Assembly (NCBI GenBank): GCA_003249275.1
Contig: QKJO01000030.1
Span: 1 to 12,770, forward strand
Length of the DNA stretch: 12,770 nucleotides
DNA from: Spirochaetaceae bacterium
Lineage (GTDB): Bacteria; Spirochaetota; Spirochaetia; Spirochaetales_E; Spirochaetaceae_B
Direction: 5' to 3'
The notes beneath the pieces are model-generated. The model made no database searches, was not told the origin of the DNA, and saw nothing but the letters and a program-made list of their open reading frames with translations. Made by a program: the position numbers and the translations under genes. This document shows, piece after piece, positions 7,173 to 12,770 of the stretch (positions within the stretch are counted from its first letter, which is position 1; each line of letters begins with the position of its first letter).

Positions 7173-7514
7173 TTATAACCACTCTTCTCCTGAAAGTTCA
7201 GTTTCAGCCGTTATGATTTTTATGAATTCAAAAGCGGGCTCTTCATAGGGATGGCTGTGTCTCAGGGCTTCACTGCAGACGCCGATCAGGTCATCCGGGA
7301 CAAGCATCTCCACCCTGAACTCCCTGACCCTCTCCAGCTCGGATTCCCGGCCGATGGCGGGATTGCTCCCCTTTCCCGGCAGGAACTGACCCGTGCCTTC
7401 GCACTCCCAGCTGCAGCGTGAGTAGTTTCCCAGAGTTCCGGCTCCGGCGTCGAACAGGGCGTCCTTGACCTTTTCCTTGTCCACGGAAGGAACAAAAAAT
7501 ACAAGTTTTAACAT
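7173..7514 (-). CDS. NIF3/YqfO-like small domain protein
   Basis: This 113-residue protein matches the CutA-like domain found inserted in Bacillus YqfO/NIF3 proteins and also alone. Visible marks are MLKLVFFVP at the start, GNY (29-31), GTGQF (40-44), GSNPAIG (49-55), and HPYEEPAFE near 88-96. The biochemical role of the stand-alone form is not established; metal binding or regulation is often guessed. I chose the ATG at 7514 because homologues begin M-x-K-L-V. An ATG six bases earlier (7520) adds only two residues. There is no Shine-Dalgarno, and a promoter upstream would place the first transcribed base at this very ATG. Upstream in-frame codons run into the tRNA promoter and are not coding. 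Confidence 0.85.
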   Translation of the reverse strand: MLKLVFFVPSVDKEKVKDALFDAGAGTLGNYSRCSWECEGTGQFLPGKGSNPAIGRESELERVREFRVEMLVPDDLIGVCSEALRHSHPYEEPAFEFIKIITAETELSGEEWL

Positions 7515-7520
7515 ACCCAT

Positions 7521-7549
7521 TTTGTACAGGACTCGGATGAAAGTTTCAA
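7521..7549 (-). promoter_or_regulatory. Promoter of the NIF3-like gene, abutting the start codon
   Basis: On the minus strand TTGAAA (7549-7544), 17 nt, then TACAAA (7526-7521). The -10 box matches consensus at four of six positions. The expected first transcribed base is about 7514, the A of the chosen ATG. Confidence 0.5.
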
Positions 7550-7574
7550 GACGAACTTTTTTCCCGGACCCGTA

Positions 7575-7603
7575 TTGACAGGAAAGACGGGTTTCAGTAA
7601 GAT
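7575..7603 (+). promoter_or_regulatory. Promoter of tRNA-Phe
   Basis: A perfect -35 box, TTGACA (7575-7580), then 17 nt, then TAAGAT (7598-7603). Transcription should start near 7610, about 6 nt before the mature tRNA end. Confidence 0.8.
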
Positions 7604-7615
7604 ACTCCAACAGTT

Positions 7616-7688
7616 GCCGCTGTAGCTCAGTCGGTAGAGCAGTGGACTGAAAATCCACGTGTCAAGAGTTCGAATCTCTTCGGTGGCA
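7616..7688 (+). tRNA. tRNA-Phe (anticodon GAA)
   Basis: A full 73-nt cloverleaf can be folded. Acceptor arm GCCGCTG (7616-7622) pairs with CGGTGGC (7681-7687), allowing two G-U pairs. The D arm is GCTC/GAGC and the anticodon stem GTGGA/TCCAC. The loop CTGAAAA holds anticodon GAA at 7649-7651, and the T loop has the usual GTTCGAATC. The discriminator is A7688. The next bases are CGA, so CCA is not encoded and must be added by CCA-adding enzyme. Confidence 0.97.
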
Positions 7689-7700
7689 CGAAGCAACAGA

Positions 7701-7727
7701 CCGTTCCTTTCAGGAACGGTTTTTTTT
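7701..7727 (+). terminator. Intrinsic terminator of tRNA-Phe
   Basis: CCGTTCCT (7701-7708) pairs perfectly with AGGAACGG (7712-7719) around a 3-nt loop, followed by eight T. It lies 12 nt after the mature tRNA end, so the tRNA is a single-gene transcript. Confidence 0.95.
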
Positions 7728-7823
7728 CATTTCTTTTGCGGCTCCTGCCGTGTCTAAGTGAAAACTGCGCTCATAACATTCCAATCAAAAAAATGATTTA
7801 TTTCAGGATCTGATTTACGATTA

Positions 7824-7834
7824 TGTTATATACT
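7824..7834 (+). promoter_or_regulatory. Possible extended -10 promoter for the NYN gene
   Basis: TG (7824-7825), one base, then TATATA (7827-7832) forms an extended -10 element; no good -35 box is seen. Start would be near 7839. The rest of 7728-7886 is AT-rich and holds no gene that I can see. Confidence 0.4.
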
Positions 7835-7851
7835 TCAACAGAATGTACAAC

Positions 7852-7869
7852 GTCCGCAGAATGACGGAC
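7852..7869 (+). promoter_or_regulatory. Hairpin just before the NYN ribosome site
   Basis: GTCCG (7852-7856) pairs with CGGAC (7865-7869) around an 8-nt loop. It ends 3 nt before the GGAGG ribosome site (7873-7877), close enough to influence initiation. Confidence 0.35.
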
Positions 7870-7886
7870 ATTGGAGGAAGAAAATT

Positions 7887-8900
7887 ATGGATGAGAATGT
7901 AGCCGTTCTCTGGGATATAGAAAATGTTACCCCCAGCAGCAGTGACAACCTGCTGATTCAGGGGATGTGGGACTATGCCGAGTCTCTGGGACGGGTTGTC
8001 ACATCTTTTGCCTATGCAGACTGGAGCAAACCGGGTTTCCGTTCCCTCGGTCCGACCCTGGCGGGACTCCACTTCAATATGATCCATGTTCCCTACCAGA
8101 GGTCGAGAAAGAACAAAAACGGTTCCGATATGCAGCTCGTTACCGATGCACTGGAACTGATCCGCTTTCATGAGCATATAAATACCTTTGTACTGATCAC
8201 GGGAGACAGCGATTTCAGATCCCTCCTTCTGGCCCTGAGAAAGTCGGGCAAAAAGATTCACATCATCTGTGATATCAAAACGGCGGCCCAGGATCTTCTT
8301 GTCCTGGCCGACAGCTTTGCCGACTACAAGGAGCTGCTGCCCAACAATGTGGATGATTCGGATGAGATAGAAACTGACGGTTCCGAGGGAGGAAAGAAAA
8401 ACTTCCCCAAAGAGTACTGGTTCGAGCGCCTGGCCGAAACGGCAGCCATTCTTCAGAAGGATCAGAAGGCCTCCAACATGGGATCTGTCAAGATCAAAAT
8501 GAAGATGCTGAACCGCGACTTCAACGAGAAGAAAATCGGACTGAAAGGCTACAAGAGGTGGAGTGATTTTGTATCAGCCGCCGTCCGGGCCGGATATGTC
8601 ACCATCAAGGACGAGGACAACCAGACCATCATCCATCCGGGAAAGGGTTATGTTCAGGAGGTGAGCTCTCTGCAGACGGCTCTGAAGACACTGGTAAACA
8701 CACTGGAGACTCTGGATGGCAAGAAAGCGCCCCAGTTCCACTCCTACAGCATCATCAGCTCGGAACTGAAGAACCGGGGCGTGGTTATGAAGGCACTGGG
8801 ATTCAGCCAGTTCAAGAAATTCATCTCCTCCGCCGAGGCCAGGGGTCTTGTGGAAACCAAGATGGAAAACCTGAAGAGTTATGTAAAACTGCAGAAATAG
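7887..8900 (+). CDS. NYN-domain nuclease-like protein with LOTUS/OST-HTH domains
   Basis: The 337-residue protein has two recognisable parts. Residues 1-150 form a NYN (LabA/DUF88-type, PIN-like) domain. The acidic metal-binding residues are present: Asp10 in LWDIEN, Asp81 in GSDMQL, and Asp107 and Asp109 in TGDSDF, so it should be catalytically able to cleave RNA. After an acidic linker (153-168), residues about 172-252 resemble the OST-HTH/LOTUS RNA-binding fold (GSVKIKMKMLNRDF, then GYKRWSDF). Residues about 262-335 look like a second, more divergent copy (YSIISSEL, LGFSQFKKF, ARGLVE). This combination is known in bacteria and in eukaryotic RNA regulators. It is cytoplasmic; a role in RNA processing or decay is inferred and the target is unknown. 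The ATG has GGAGG nine nt upstream. The gene stands alone between a promoter and a terminator. Confidence 0.88.
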   Translation: MDENVAVLWDIENVTPSSSDNLLIQGMWDYAESLGRVVTSFAYADWSKPGFRSLGPTLAGLHFNMIHVPYQRSRKNKNGSDMQLVTDALELIRFHEHINTFVLITGDSDFRSLLLALRKSGKKIHIICDIKTAAQDLLVLADSFADYKELLPNNVDDSDEIETDGSEGGKKNFPKEYWFERLAETAAILQKDQKASNMGSVKIKMKMLNRDFNEKKIGLKGYKRWSDFVSAAVRAGYVTIKDEDNQTIIHPGKGYVQEVSSLQTALKTLVNTLETLDGKKAPQFHSYSIISSELKNRGVVMKALGFSQFKKFISSAEARGLVETKMENLKSYVKLQK

Positions 8901-8921
8901 GCGGTTCTTTTCAAAAAGAAA

Positions 8922-8950
8922 GAGGCAGTCCCGGTCGGGCTGCCTTTTTT
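8922..8950. terminator. Intrinsic terminator after the NYN gene
   Basis: GGCAG (8924-8928) pairs with CTGCC (8940-8944), with an inner CCC/GGG extension, followed by six T. On the minus strand the stem is followed by a C-interrupted T-rich stretch, so it may also stop the ABC operon, whose last stop codon begins inside the T-run. Confidence 0.85.
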
Positions 8951-9657
8951 CATTCCCTCAGAATCAGACTGTAGAGTTTTTTTTCCAATTCATAGAAACC
9001 GGCCGATCCCGTGTGTCTCTCCTCTGCTGGAAAAAGACCCTTCATGTCCTCCCTGATCTCCAGGGGAGGACCGTCCAGACAGACGATTCTGTCTCCAAGC
9101 AGAACGGCTTCCCTCACATCATGGGTCACCAGAAGAACGGTGGTCTTTCTGCTCCTGAGAAGATCTTTCAGCAGTCTGATCAGAGGCAGCTTCAGCCTGA
9201 GATCCAGTCCCTTGAAGGGTTCGTCCATGAGAAGAATCGCCCTGTCCTCCACAAAAGCCCGGGCGATGGCCACCCGCTGTTCCATGCCGCCGCTGAGACG
9301 GGAGGGTTTGTACTCCTCAAAACCCGCGAGTCCCACGAGTTCTATGAGGGAAGCGCATCTCTGTCTTTTTTCAAGACGGTCCATGGTCTCTGGAAGGACG
9401 AATTCTATATTCTCCCGGACGCTCTTCCAGGGAAGGAGGCGGGGTTTCTGGAAGAGGTAACTCAACTGCTCCGACTCTCTGGAGACGCTCCCGGCCTGAG
9501 GAGCAGCCAGCCCTGCAGCCAGATTGAGGAGAGTCGTCTTTCCGCATCCCGAAGGACCGAGAAAAACGGTGATCCCCTCCCCCTCCGGGGAGAAAGAAAA
9601 ATCCGACACGACAGGCAGGTCGCCGTAGGCAAAAGAACAGTGATTCCAGCTGATCAT
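8950..9657 (-). CDS. ABC transporter ATPase, nitrate/sulfonate/taurine type
   Basis: This 235-residue cytoplasmic subunit powers the importer by ATP hydrolysis. All motifs are intact: Walker A GPSGCGKT (34-41), Q-loop Gln70 in LFQKPRLLPW, signature LSGGM (121-125), Walker B ILLMDEP (141-147) and the switch His179 in VTHD. The LLPW and the overall pattern fit the SsuB/TauB/NrtD class. I chose the ATG at 9657 because it forms an ATGA overlap with the permease stop and has GGAG 8 nt upstream; an earlier start at 9693 would reach far into the permease gene. It is the last gene of a three-gene operon. Confidence 0.93.
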   Translation of the reverse strand: MISWNHCSFAYGDLPVVSDFSFSPEGEGITVFLGPSGCGKTTLLNLAAGLAAPQAGSVSRESEQLSYLFQKPRLLPWKSVRENIEFVLPETMDRLEKRQRCASLIELVGLAGFEEYKPSRLSGGMEQRVAIARAFVEDRAILLMDEPFKGLDLRLKLPLIRLLKDLLRSRKTTVLLVTHDVREAVLLGDRIVCLDGPPLEIREDMKGLFPAEERHTGSAGFYELEKKLYSLILRE

Positions 9658-10391
9658 GGCTTGTTCTCCAGTTTCTGTACGATGAGTTCGCACAGTCCCG
9701 CCAGCAGGACGACGATCAGTGTCCAGGCAAAGAGCTGATCCGTATTCAGCTGCAGCTGGGCGGTCTGCATGGCAGATCCGATTCCGTCCCGGGGCATACT
9801 GAGGATCTCTGCAGCAACCACCGACTTCCAGGTGAGGCCGAGGCCGGTGGAAACGGCACTGAAAAGGTAAGGAGCTATTCCGGGCAGTGTGATATGCCTC
9901 AGAATGCTCCGCCTGGATTTGTTGTAGATTTCAGCCATTTCCAGAAGCTCCCCGTCCACCTGCCTGACCCCGGTAGCCACGGCGGTGGTCACCACCGGAA
10001 AAACAACCAGAAAGCAGATGAATACGGGAACCATTTCCGTGGGAAACCAGATAATGGCCAGAAGGATCAGAGAGAGGACGGGGATGGAGCGGATACTGAT
10101 CAGAAAGGGGTCTGAGAACCAGCGGAAGAACCGGCTGTGACCCGCCAGAAGACCGGTCAGAAGCCCCAGAACAAGGCTGATGAAAAATCCCCCCAGTCCT
10201 CTGAGAGAACTTGCAAGGATCATGCTCCATGAATCGGCGGAGGACAGGAACAGGACCGTCTGCCTCAGAACATCCTCCGGAGGAGGGAGGATCACGGCTC
10301 TCCCGATGAGGAGGGAGAGGATCTTCCAGACCGCCAGATAGAGGATCAGTGAGAGGGTTGTCGCTGCCGTTCTCTTCCTCAGACCGGACAT
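9654..10391 (-). CDS. ABC transporter permease, nitrate/sulfonate/taurine type
   Basis: This 245-residue inner-membrane protein has about six hydrophobic helices (roughly 12-30, 58-84, 103-116, 121-140, 172-195, 219-239). The cytoplasmic EAA-like loop that contacts the ATPase is EMAEIYNKSRRSILRHITLP (151-170). The family is BPD_transp_1, SsuC/TauC class. The start at 10391 leaves one base after the binding-protein stop, which is ideal for coupled translation; a longer reading from 10445 would overlap that gene by over 50 bases. Its product should pair with the neighbouring ATPase and binding protein. Confidence 0.93.
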   Translation of the reverse strand: MSGLRKRTAATTLSLILYLAVWKILSLLIGRAVILPPPEDVLRQTVLFLSSADSWSMILASSLRGLGGFFISLVLGLLTGLLAGHSRFFRWFSDPFLISIRSIPVLSLILLAIIWFPTEMVPVFICFLVVFPVVTTAVATGVRQVDGELLEMAEIYNKSRRSILRHITLPGIAPYLFSAVSTGLGLTWKSVVAAEILSMPRDGIGSAMQTAQLQLNTDQLFAWTLIVVLLAGLCELIVQKLENKP

Positions 10392-10392
10392 C

Positions 10393-11364
10393 TCAGAAGT
10401 AGAACTCCGGTCCCGGGATTTTACCGCCGATAGATGCCGGATCAAGGCTCATGACCCGGGAGAGATAGGGAGCCATGGCTTTTTCCATTTCGCCGTCTCT
10501 GATAAAGACATAGTTGCTTCTCGGGACGGCCTGGGCCACGATGGGAGGCGGCAGTGTGAATCCGTAATCTTTGATGAGAGCGGATGCCTCGGCGGGATGG
10601 GATGCAACCCACCCCAGAGAATGGTCCGCCGCATCCTGCAGACGGAGAACCAGATCGGGATACTGATCGGCAAAACGGGAGTTGATCACAAGTACGGTGA
10701 GGGGATAATCGGGTTCGCCGGGGAAGGTTTCCTTCCAGAGCGTCTGCATATCCAGGGCGATCTTCAGGTTCTGCCCCGTCTTCAGGGCGATGGTCGCCAT
10801 AGGTTCGGGTAGTACGGCGATATCGGCAATGCCCCCTGCCATGGCTTTGGCCAGGTCGGAGGGATTGAAACTGTAGTCCAGCGTGACCTGTACATTCTTC
10901 TCCGAAGCGATGAGCCGGGTGATCAGATCGGGAGTGGTATCCCTGCCGGGGATGTATACGGTTTTACCCTCAAGATCGGCGGCACTGTCCATGGTGATAT
11001 CATCACGGCAGATCAGATAGAGATTTCCCAGGCCTGTGATGCCGGCGGCTTTGTAACCGATGCCTTTGTTATAGATCAGAGCGGCCATACCGGCAGGCAG
11101 AACCGCCGCGTCCCATTCTTCCTTGAGAAGCTGTCCCAGCAGAACTTTAGGGGCTCCCAGAACCTCTGTATCGACAGCGGCTCCTGTTCCCTCCAGGGGA
11201 TTTTCAGACAGGAATTCGATCAGACCGATTCCTGAGGGACCGTTCAGGAGGGCGATTTTCACCGGTCTTTCCGGAACACCCCTGCTGATAGTTTCGCTGC
11301 TCCCGGCAGCCCAGAGAGGCATTATAAGCCCGAGAGTGATCAAAGTCAGTATCAAACGTTTCAT
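10393..11364 (-). CDS. ABC transporter substrate-binding protein, NMT1/SsuA-like
   Basis: The 323-residue protein starts with a signal peptide (MKRLILTLITLGLIMPLWA) with likely cleavage near residue 20, and no lipobox Cys, so it appears to be freely periplasmic. The mature part has the two-lobe pattern of the nitrate/sulfonate/bicarbonate group: VKIALLNGPSGIGLIEFL near 31-48, LEGKTVYIPG (lobe 2 start), DIAVLPEPMATIALK, and a late helical NSRFADQYPDLV region. The substrate cannot be read from the sequence; sulfonates, taurine, nitrate and thiamine precursors all use this fold. It leads the operon, has AAGGAG six nt before its ATG, and has its own promoter. No riboswitch is seen in the leader. 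Confidence 0.88.
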   Translation of the reverse strand: MKRLILTLITLGLIMPLWAAGSSETISRGVPERPVKIALLNGPSGIGLIEFLSENPLEGTGAAVDTEVLGAPKVLLGQLLKEEWDAAVLPAGMAALIYNKGIGYKAAGITGLGNLYLICRDDITMDSAADLEGKTVYIPGRDTTPDLITRLIASEKNVQVTLDYSFNPSDLAKAMAGGIADIAVLPEPMATIALKTGQNLKIALDMQTLWKETFPGEPDYPLTVLVINSRFADQYPDLVLRLQDAADHSLGWVASHPAEASALIKDYGFTLPPPIVAQAVPRSNYVFIRDGEMEKAMAPYLSRVMSLDPASIGGKIPGPEFYF

Positions 11365-11434
11365 TGCAGCTCCTTCCCTTCAGAACGATCCTCATTGCGA
11401 TCGGCTTCCCCGGGGGTAGATGATATTTATAATT

Positions 11435-11463
11435 ACCATACGCAGGATACTGCAGGAGGTCAA
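11435..11463 (-). promoter_or_regulatory. Promoter of the ABC importer operon
   Basis: On the minus strand TTGACC (11463-11458), 17 nt, then TATGGT (11440-11435). The start would be near 11428, giving a leader of about 64 nt. An imperfect CGATC...GATCG inverted repeat (11386-11403) lies in that leader. Confidence 0.55.
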
Positions 11464-11484
11464 TAGAGACCGAATACTGGTCAA
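11458..11484. promoter_or_regulatory. GGTC repeats between two divergent promoters
   Basis: GGTC-N6-GACC (11458-11471) is an inverted repeat, and GGTCAA recurs at 11479-11484, 21 bases after the first copy. They overlap both -35 boxes. They could be an operator for the importer, but the -35 sequence itself explains part of the match. Confidence 0.25.
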
Positions 11485-11506
11485 AGAGGGAGAGGGTAAC
11501 TATAAT
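11478..11506 (+). promoter_or_regulatory. Promoter of ppiC
   Basis: A perfect TATAAT (11501-11506) lies 17 nt after TGGTCA (11478-11483). The start would be near 11513, about 26 nt before the ATG, leaving room for the GGAGG ribosome site. Confidence 0.7.
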
Positions 11507-11538
11507 AGGGGCGAAGAATTTACAATGGGAGGACCATC

Positions 11539-11814
11539 ATGGAATGGCGTGCCAGTCATATACTCGTAAAGGACAGGGCTCTGGCGGAAGAACTTCTCAG
11601 ACGCTGTAAAAAGGGAGGAAACTTTTCAGCCCTGGCAAAGGAGTTTTCCACCTGCCCCAGCAAGTCCAAGGGGGGAGACCTGGGCTGGTTCGGTCCCGGA
11701 AAAATGGTGGGACAGTTCGAAGAGGCCTGCAAGCGCATGTCCGTAGGCAGTTACAGCAACGTTGTGCAGACCCAGTTCGGTTTTCATGTGATCAAACTGA
11801 CGGGCAGAAAATAA
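11539..11814 (+). CDS. ppiC: Parvulin-type peptidyl-prolyl cis-trans isomerase
   Basis: This 91-residue protein is a single stand-alone parvulin domain, the length of E. coli PpiC, and should catalyse prolyl cis-trans isomerisation in the cytoplasm. It has the parvulin marks ASHILV (5-10), FSALAKEFSTCPSKSKGGDLGWF (key GGDLGWF at 45-51), and the closing FGFHVIKLTGR (80-90). No signal peptide or membrane anchor is present. The ATG has GGAGG (11528-11532) six nt upstream. It is transcribed alone, divergent from the ABC importer operon. Confidence 0.95.
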   Translation: MEWRASHILVKDRALAEELLRRCKKGGNFSALAKEFSTCPSKSKGGDLGWFGPGKMVGQFEEACKRMSVGSYSNVVQTQFGFHVIKLTGRK

Positions 11815-11826
11815 CACCCTTCCCCT

Positions 11827-11850
11827 CCCCGGCTCCCGCCGGGGCTGTTT
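11827..11850 (+). terminator. Probable weak terminator after ppiC
   Basis: CCCCGGC (11827-11833) pairs with GCCGGGG (11838-11844) around a TCCC loop, a strong stem, but it is followed only by CTGTTTC, a poor T-run. It lies in the short gap to the convergent pirin gene. Confidence 0.5.
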
Positions 11851-12767
11851 CACCTCTTGTGTTTTAAAAAAGTGCCCTTCTGATATTCGTCGAAGGCCTG
11901 AATCAGCTCTTCCCTTGTATTCATGACGATCGGTCCGTGCCAGGCGACGGGCTCCTTGAGCGGCTGTCCCGAAACAAGCAGAAATCGCATGCCCTCCGGT
12001 CCCGACTGGACAGAGATCTCATCGCCCCTGTCGAAGAGGACAAGATTCCGGTTTTCTACGGCATGAGCGGCGACGGGGTCGGAGACGCCCTTGTCGGTTA
12101 CGTATTCGGTCATCACGGGAAAGGGGGATGACCCATCCCGGAACCGGCCCGATCCTGAAAAGACATAGGCAAAGGCATGATGTTCCAGATCGACCTTGAA
12201 CCGCTTTACCGTATCGGGCGGCATGATGATGTCCAGGTAACGGGGATTGGTATCGATTCCCACCACAGGCCCCGTCTTTCCCCAGAAGTTGCCTGTGATG
12301 ATCCGGGCTCTGGTTCCGTCGTCCTCGATCACTTCAGGAATCTCTGCGCAAGGGATATCCTGATACCGGGGATCGGTCATCTTCCGGGCGGAGGGCAGAT
12401 TCGCCCAGAGCTGAAAACCGTGAAAGATGGGTCCCGATGCCTCATGGGGCATTTCCTGATGGACAATCCCGCTGCCTGCCGTCATCCACTGGACATCTCC
12501 CGCCTTCAGGGAACCGCTGTTGCCCAGGCTGTCCCGGTGCTCCACACCCCCGTCCAGAACATAGGTGATCGTTTCGATCCCTCTGTGAGGATGCCAGGGA
12601 AAACCGGCCATGAAGTGGACGGGATCATCATTTTCAAGATGATCCAGCATCAGAAAAGGATCGGTGACATCCGTATCACCGTGTCCGAAAACTCTATTGA
12701 TATTGACTCCGGCTCCGTCAACTACGGGCACCGGTCTGCGTATGCCCGACACTGGTCTCAATGACAT
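11850..12767 (-). CDS. Pirin family protein (bicupin)
   Basis: The 305-residue protein is a pirin, a cytoplasmic two-cupin protein that binds a metal, usually iron. The N-terminal cupin shows the metal ligands His59 and His61 in FPWHPHRG, His103 and Glu105 in GSGIVHQE. PFLMLDHL (37-44) and ETITYVLDG (65-73) are also typical. Some pirins have quercetin 2,3-dioxygenase activity and others act as redox-dependent cofactors; the role here is not set by the sequence. The ATG at 12767 is three bases from the window edge, so its ribosome site is unseen and the true start could lie further upstream. The gene converges on ppiC with a gap of 35 bases. Confidence 0.92.
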   Translation of the reverse strand: MSLRPVSGIRRPVPVVDGAGVNINRVFGHGDTDVTDPFLMLDHLENDDPVHFMAGFPWHPHRGIETITYVLDGGVEHRDSLGNSGSLKAGDVQWMTAGSGIVHQEMPHEASGPIFHGFQLWANLPSARKMTDPRYQDIPCAEIPEVIEDDGTRARIITGNFWGKTGPVVGIDTNPRYLDIIMPPDTVKRFKVDLEHHAFAYVFSGSGRFRDGSSPFPVMTEYVTDKGVSDPVAAHAVENRNLVLFDRGDEISVQSGPEGMRFLLVSGQPLKEPVAWHGPIVMNTREELIQAFDEYQKGTFLKHKR

Positions 12768-12770
12768 ATT

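Noticed and set aside
7173..7658. A longer form of the NIF3-like gene starting at 7658
   Set aside because: It would run through the tRNA anticodon stem and the tRNA promoter, and the extra 48 residues match nothing. The family start is at 7514.
1..12770. Mobile element, prophage, CRISPR or defence island
   Set aside because: No transposase, integrase, phage gene, terminal inverted repeats or spaced direct repeats are seen, and the tRNA gene is not followed by a duplicated 3' end. The NYN protein alone does not make a defence system.

Overview
The window looks like ordinary chromosome from a moderately GC-rich, free-living or host-associated anaerobe, most likely a spirochaete (Spirochaetota). 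This is inference. It rests on the long (552-residue) pyrophosphate-type phosphofructokinase, a tRNA gene without an encoded CCA end, and a general mix of gene families that fits Spirochaeta/Treponema-like genomes. I see no insertion sequence, integrase, phage gene or CRISPR array.

Layout. Positions 1-1337 (+) hold the tail of one gene and a complete secreted coiled-coil (DUF4349-like) protein. They overlap by ATGA and appear to share a C-terminal domain. Positions 1361-3252 are a self-contained unit for pfp: a strong promoter, a structured leader of about 140 nt, the gene, and a bidirectional terminator. Positions 3269-5331 (-) form a two-gene operon: a small acidic unknown protein coupled (TGATG) to a GH9-type glycoside hydrolase without a signal peptide. 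Back to back with it is a dCMP deaminase (5448-5933, +). A second bidirectional terminator separates this from yhbY (-). Divergent from yhbY is rsmE (+), which ends 8 nt from the convergent gene for a small NIF3/YqfO-type protein (-). A tRNA-Phe(GAA) gene with its own promoter and terminator follows, then a NYN-nuclease/LOTUS protein (+). Positions 8950-11364 (-) are an ABC importer operon (binding protein, permease, ATPase) of the nitrate/sulfonate/taurine type, substrate unknown. Divergent from it is ppiC (+), and the window ends in a pirin (-).

How it works together. Most genes are housekeeping: glycolysis (PPi-dependent), dTMP supply, 23S/16S ribosome maturation (YhbY, RsmE), tRNA, protein folding and RNA metabolism. 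The accessory parts are the intracellular sugar hydrolase operon, the ABC importer and the secreted pair at the left edge.

The most interesting signals are small. Two genes (rsmE and the NIF3-like gene) have promoters placed so that transcription should begin at or within about 2 nt of the start codon, with no Shine-Dalgarno, so they look leaderless. Others are the unknown acidic partner of the GH9 enzyme, the structured pfp leader, and the paralogous domain in the first two genes. I did not find a clearly new multi-gene defence or biosynthetic system.
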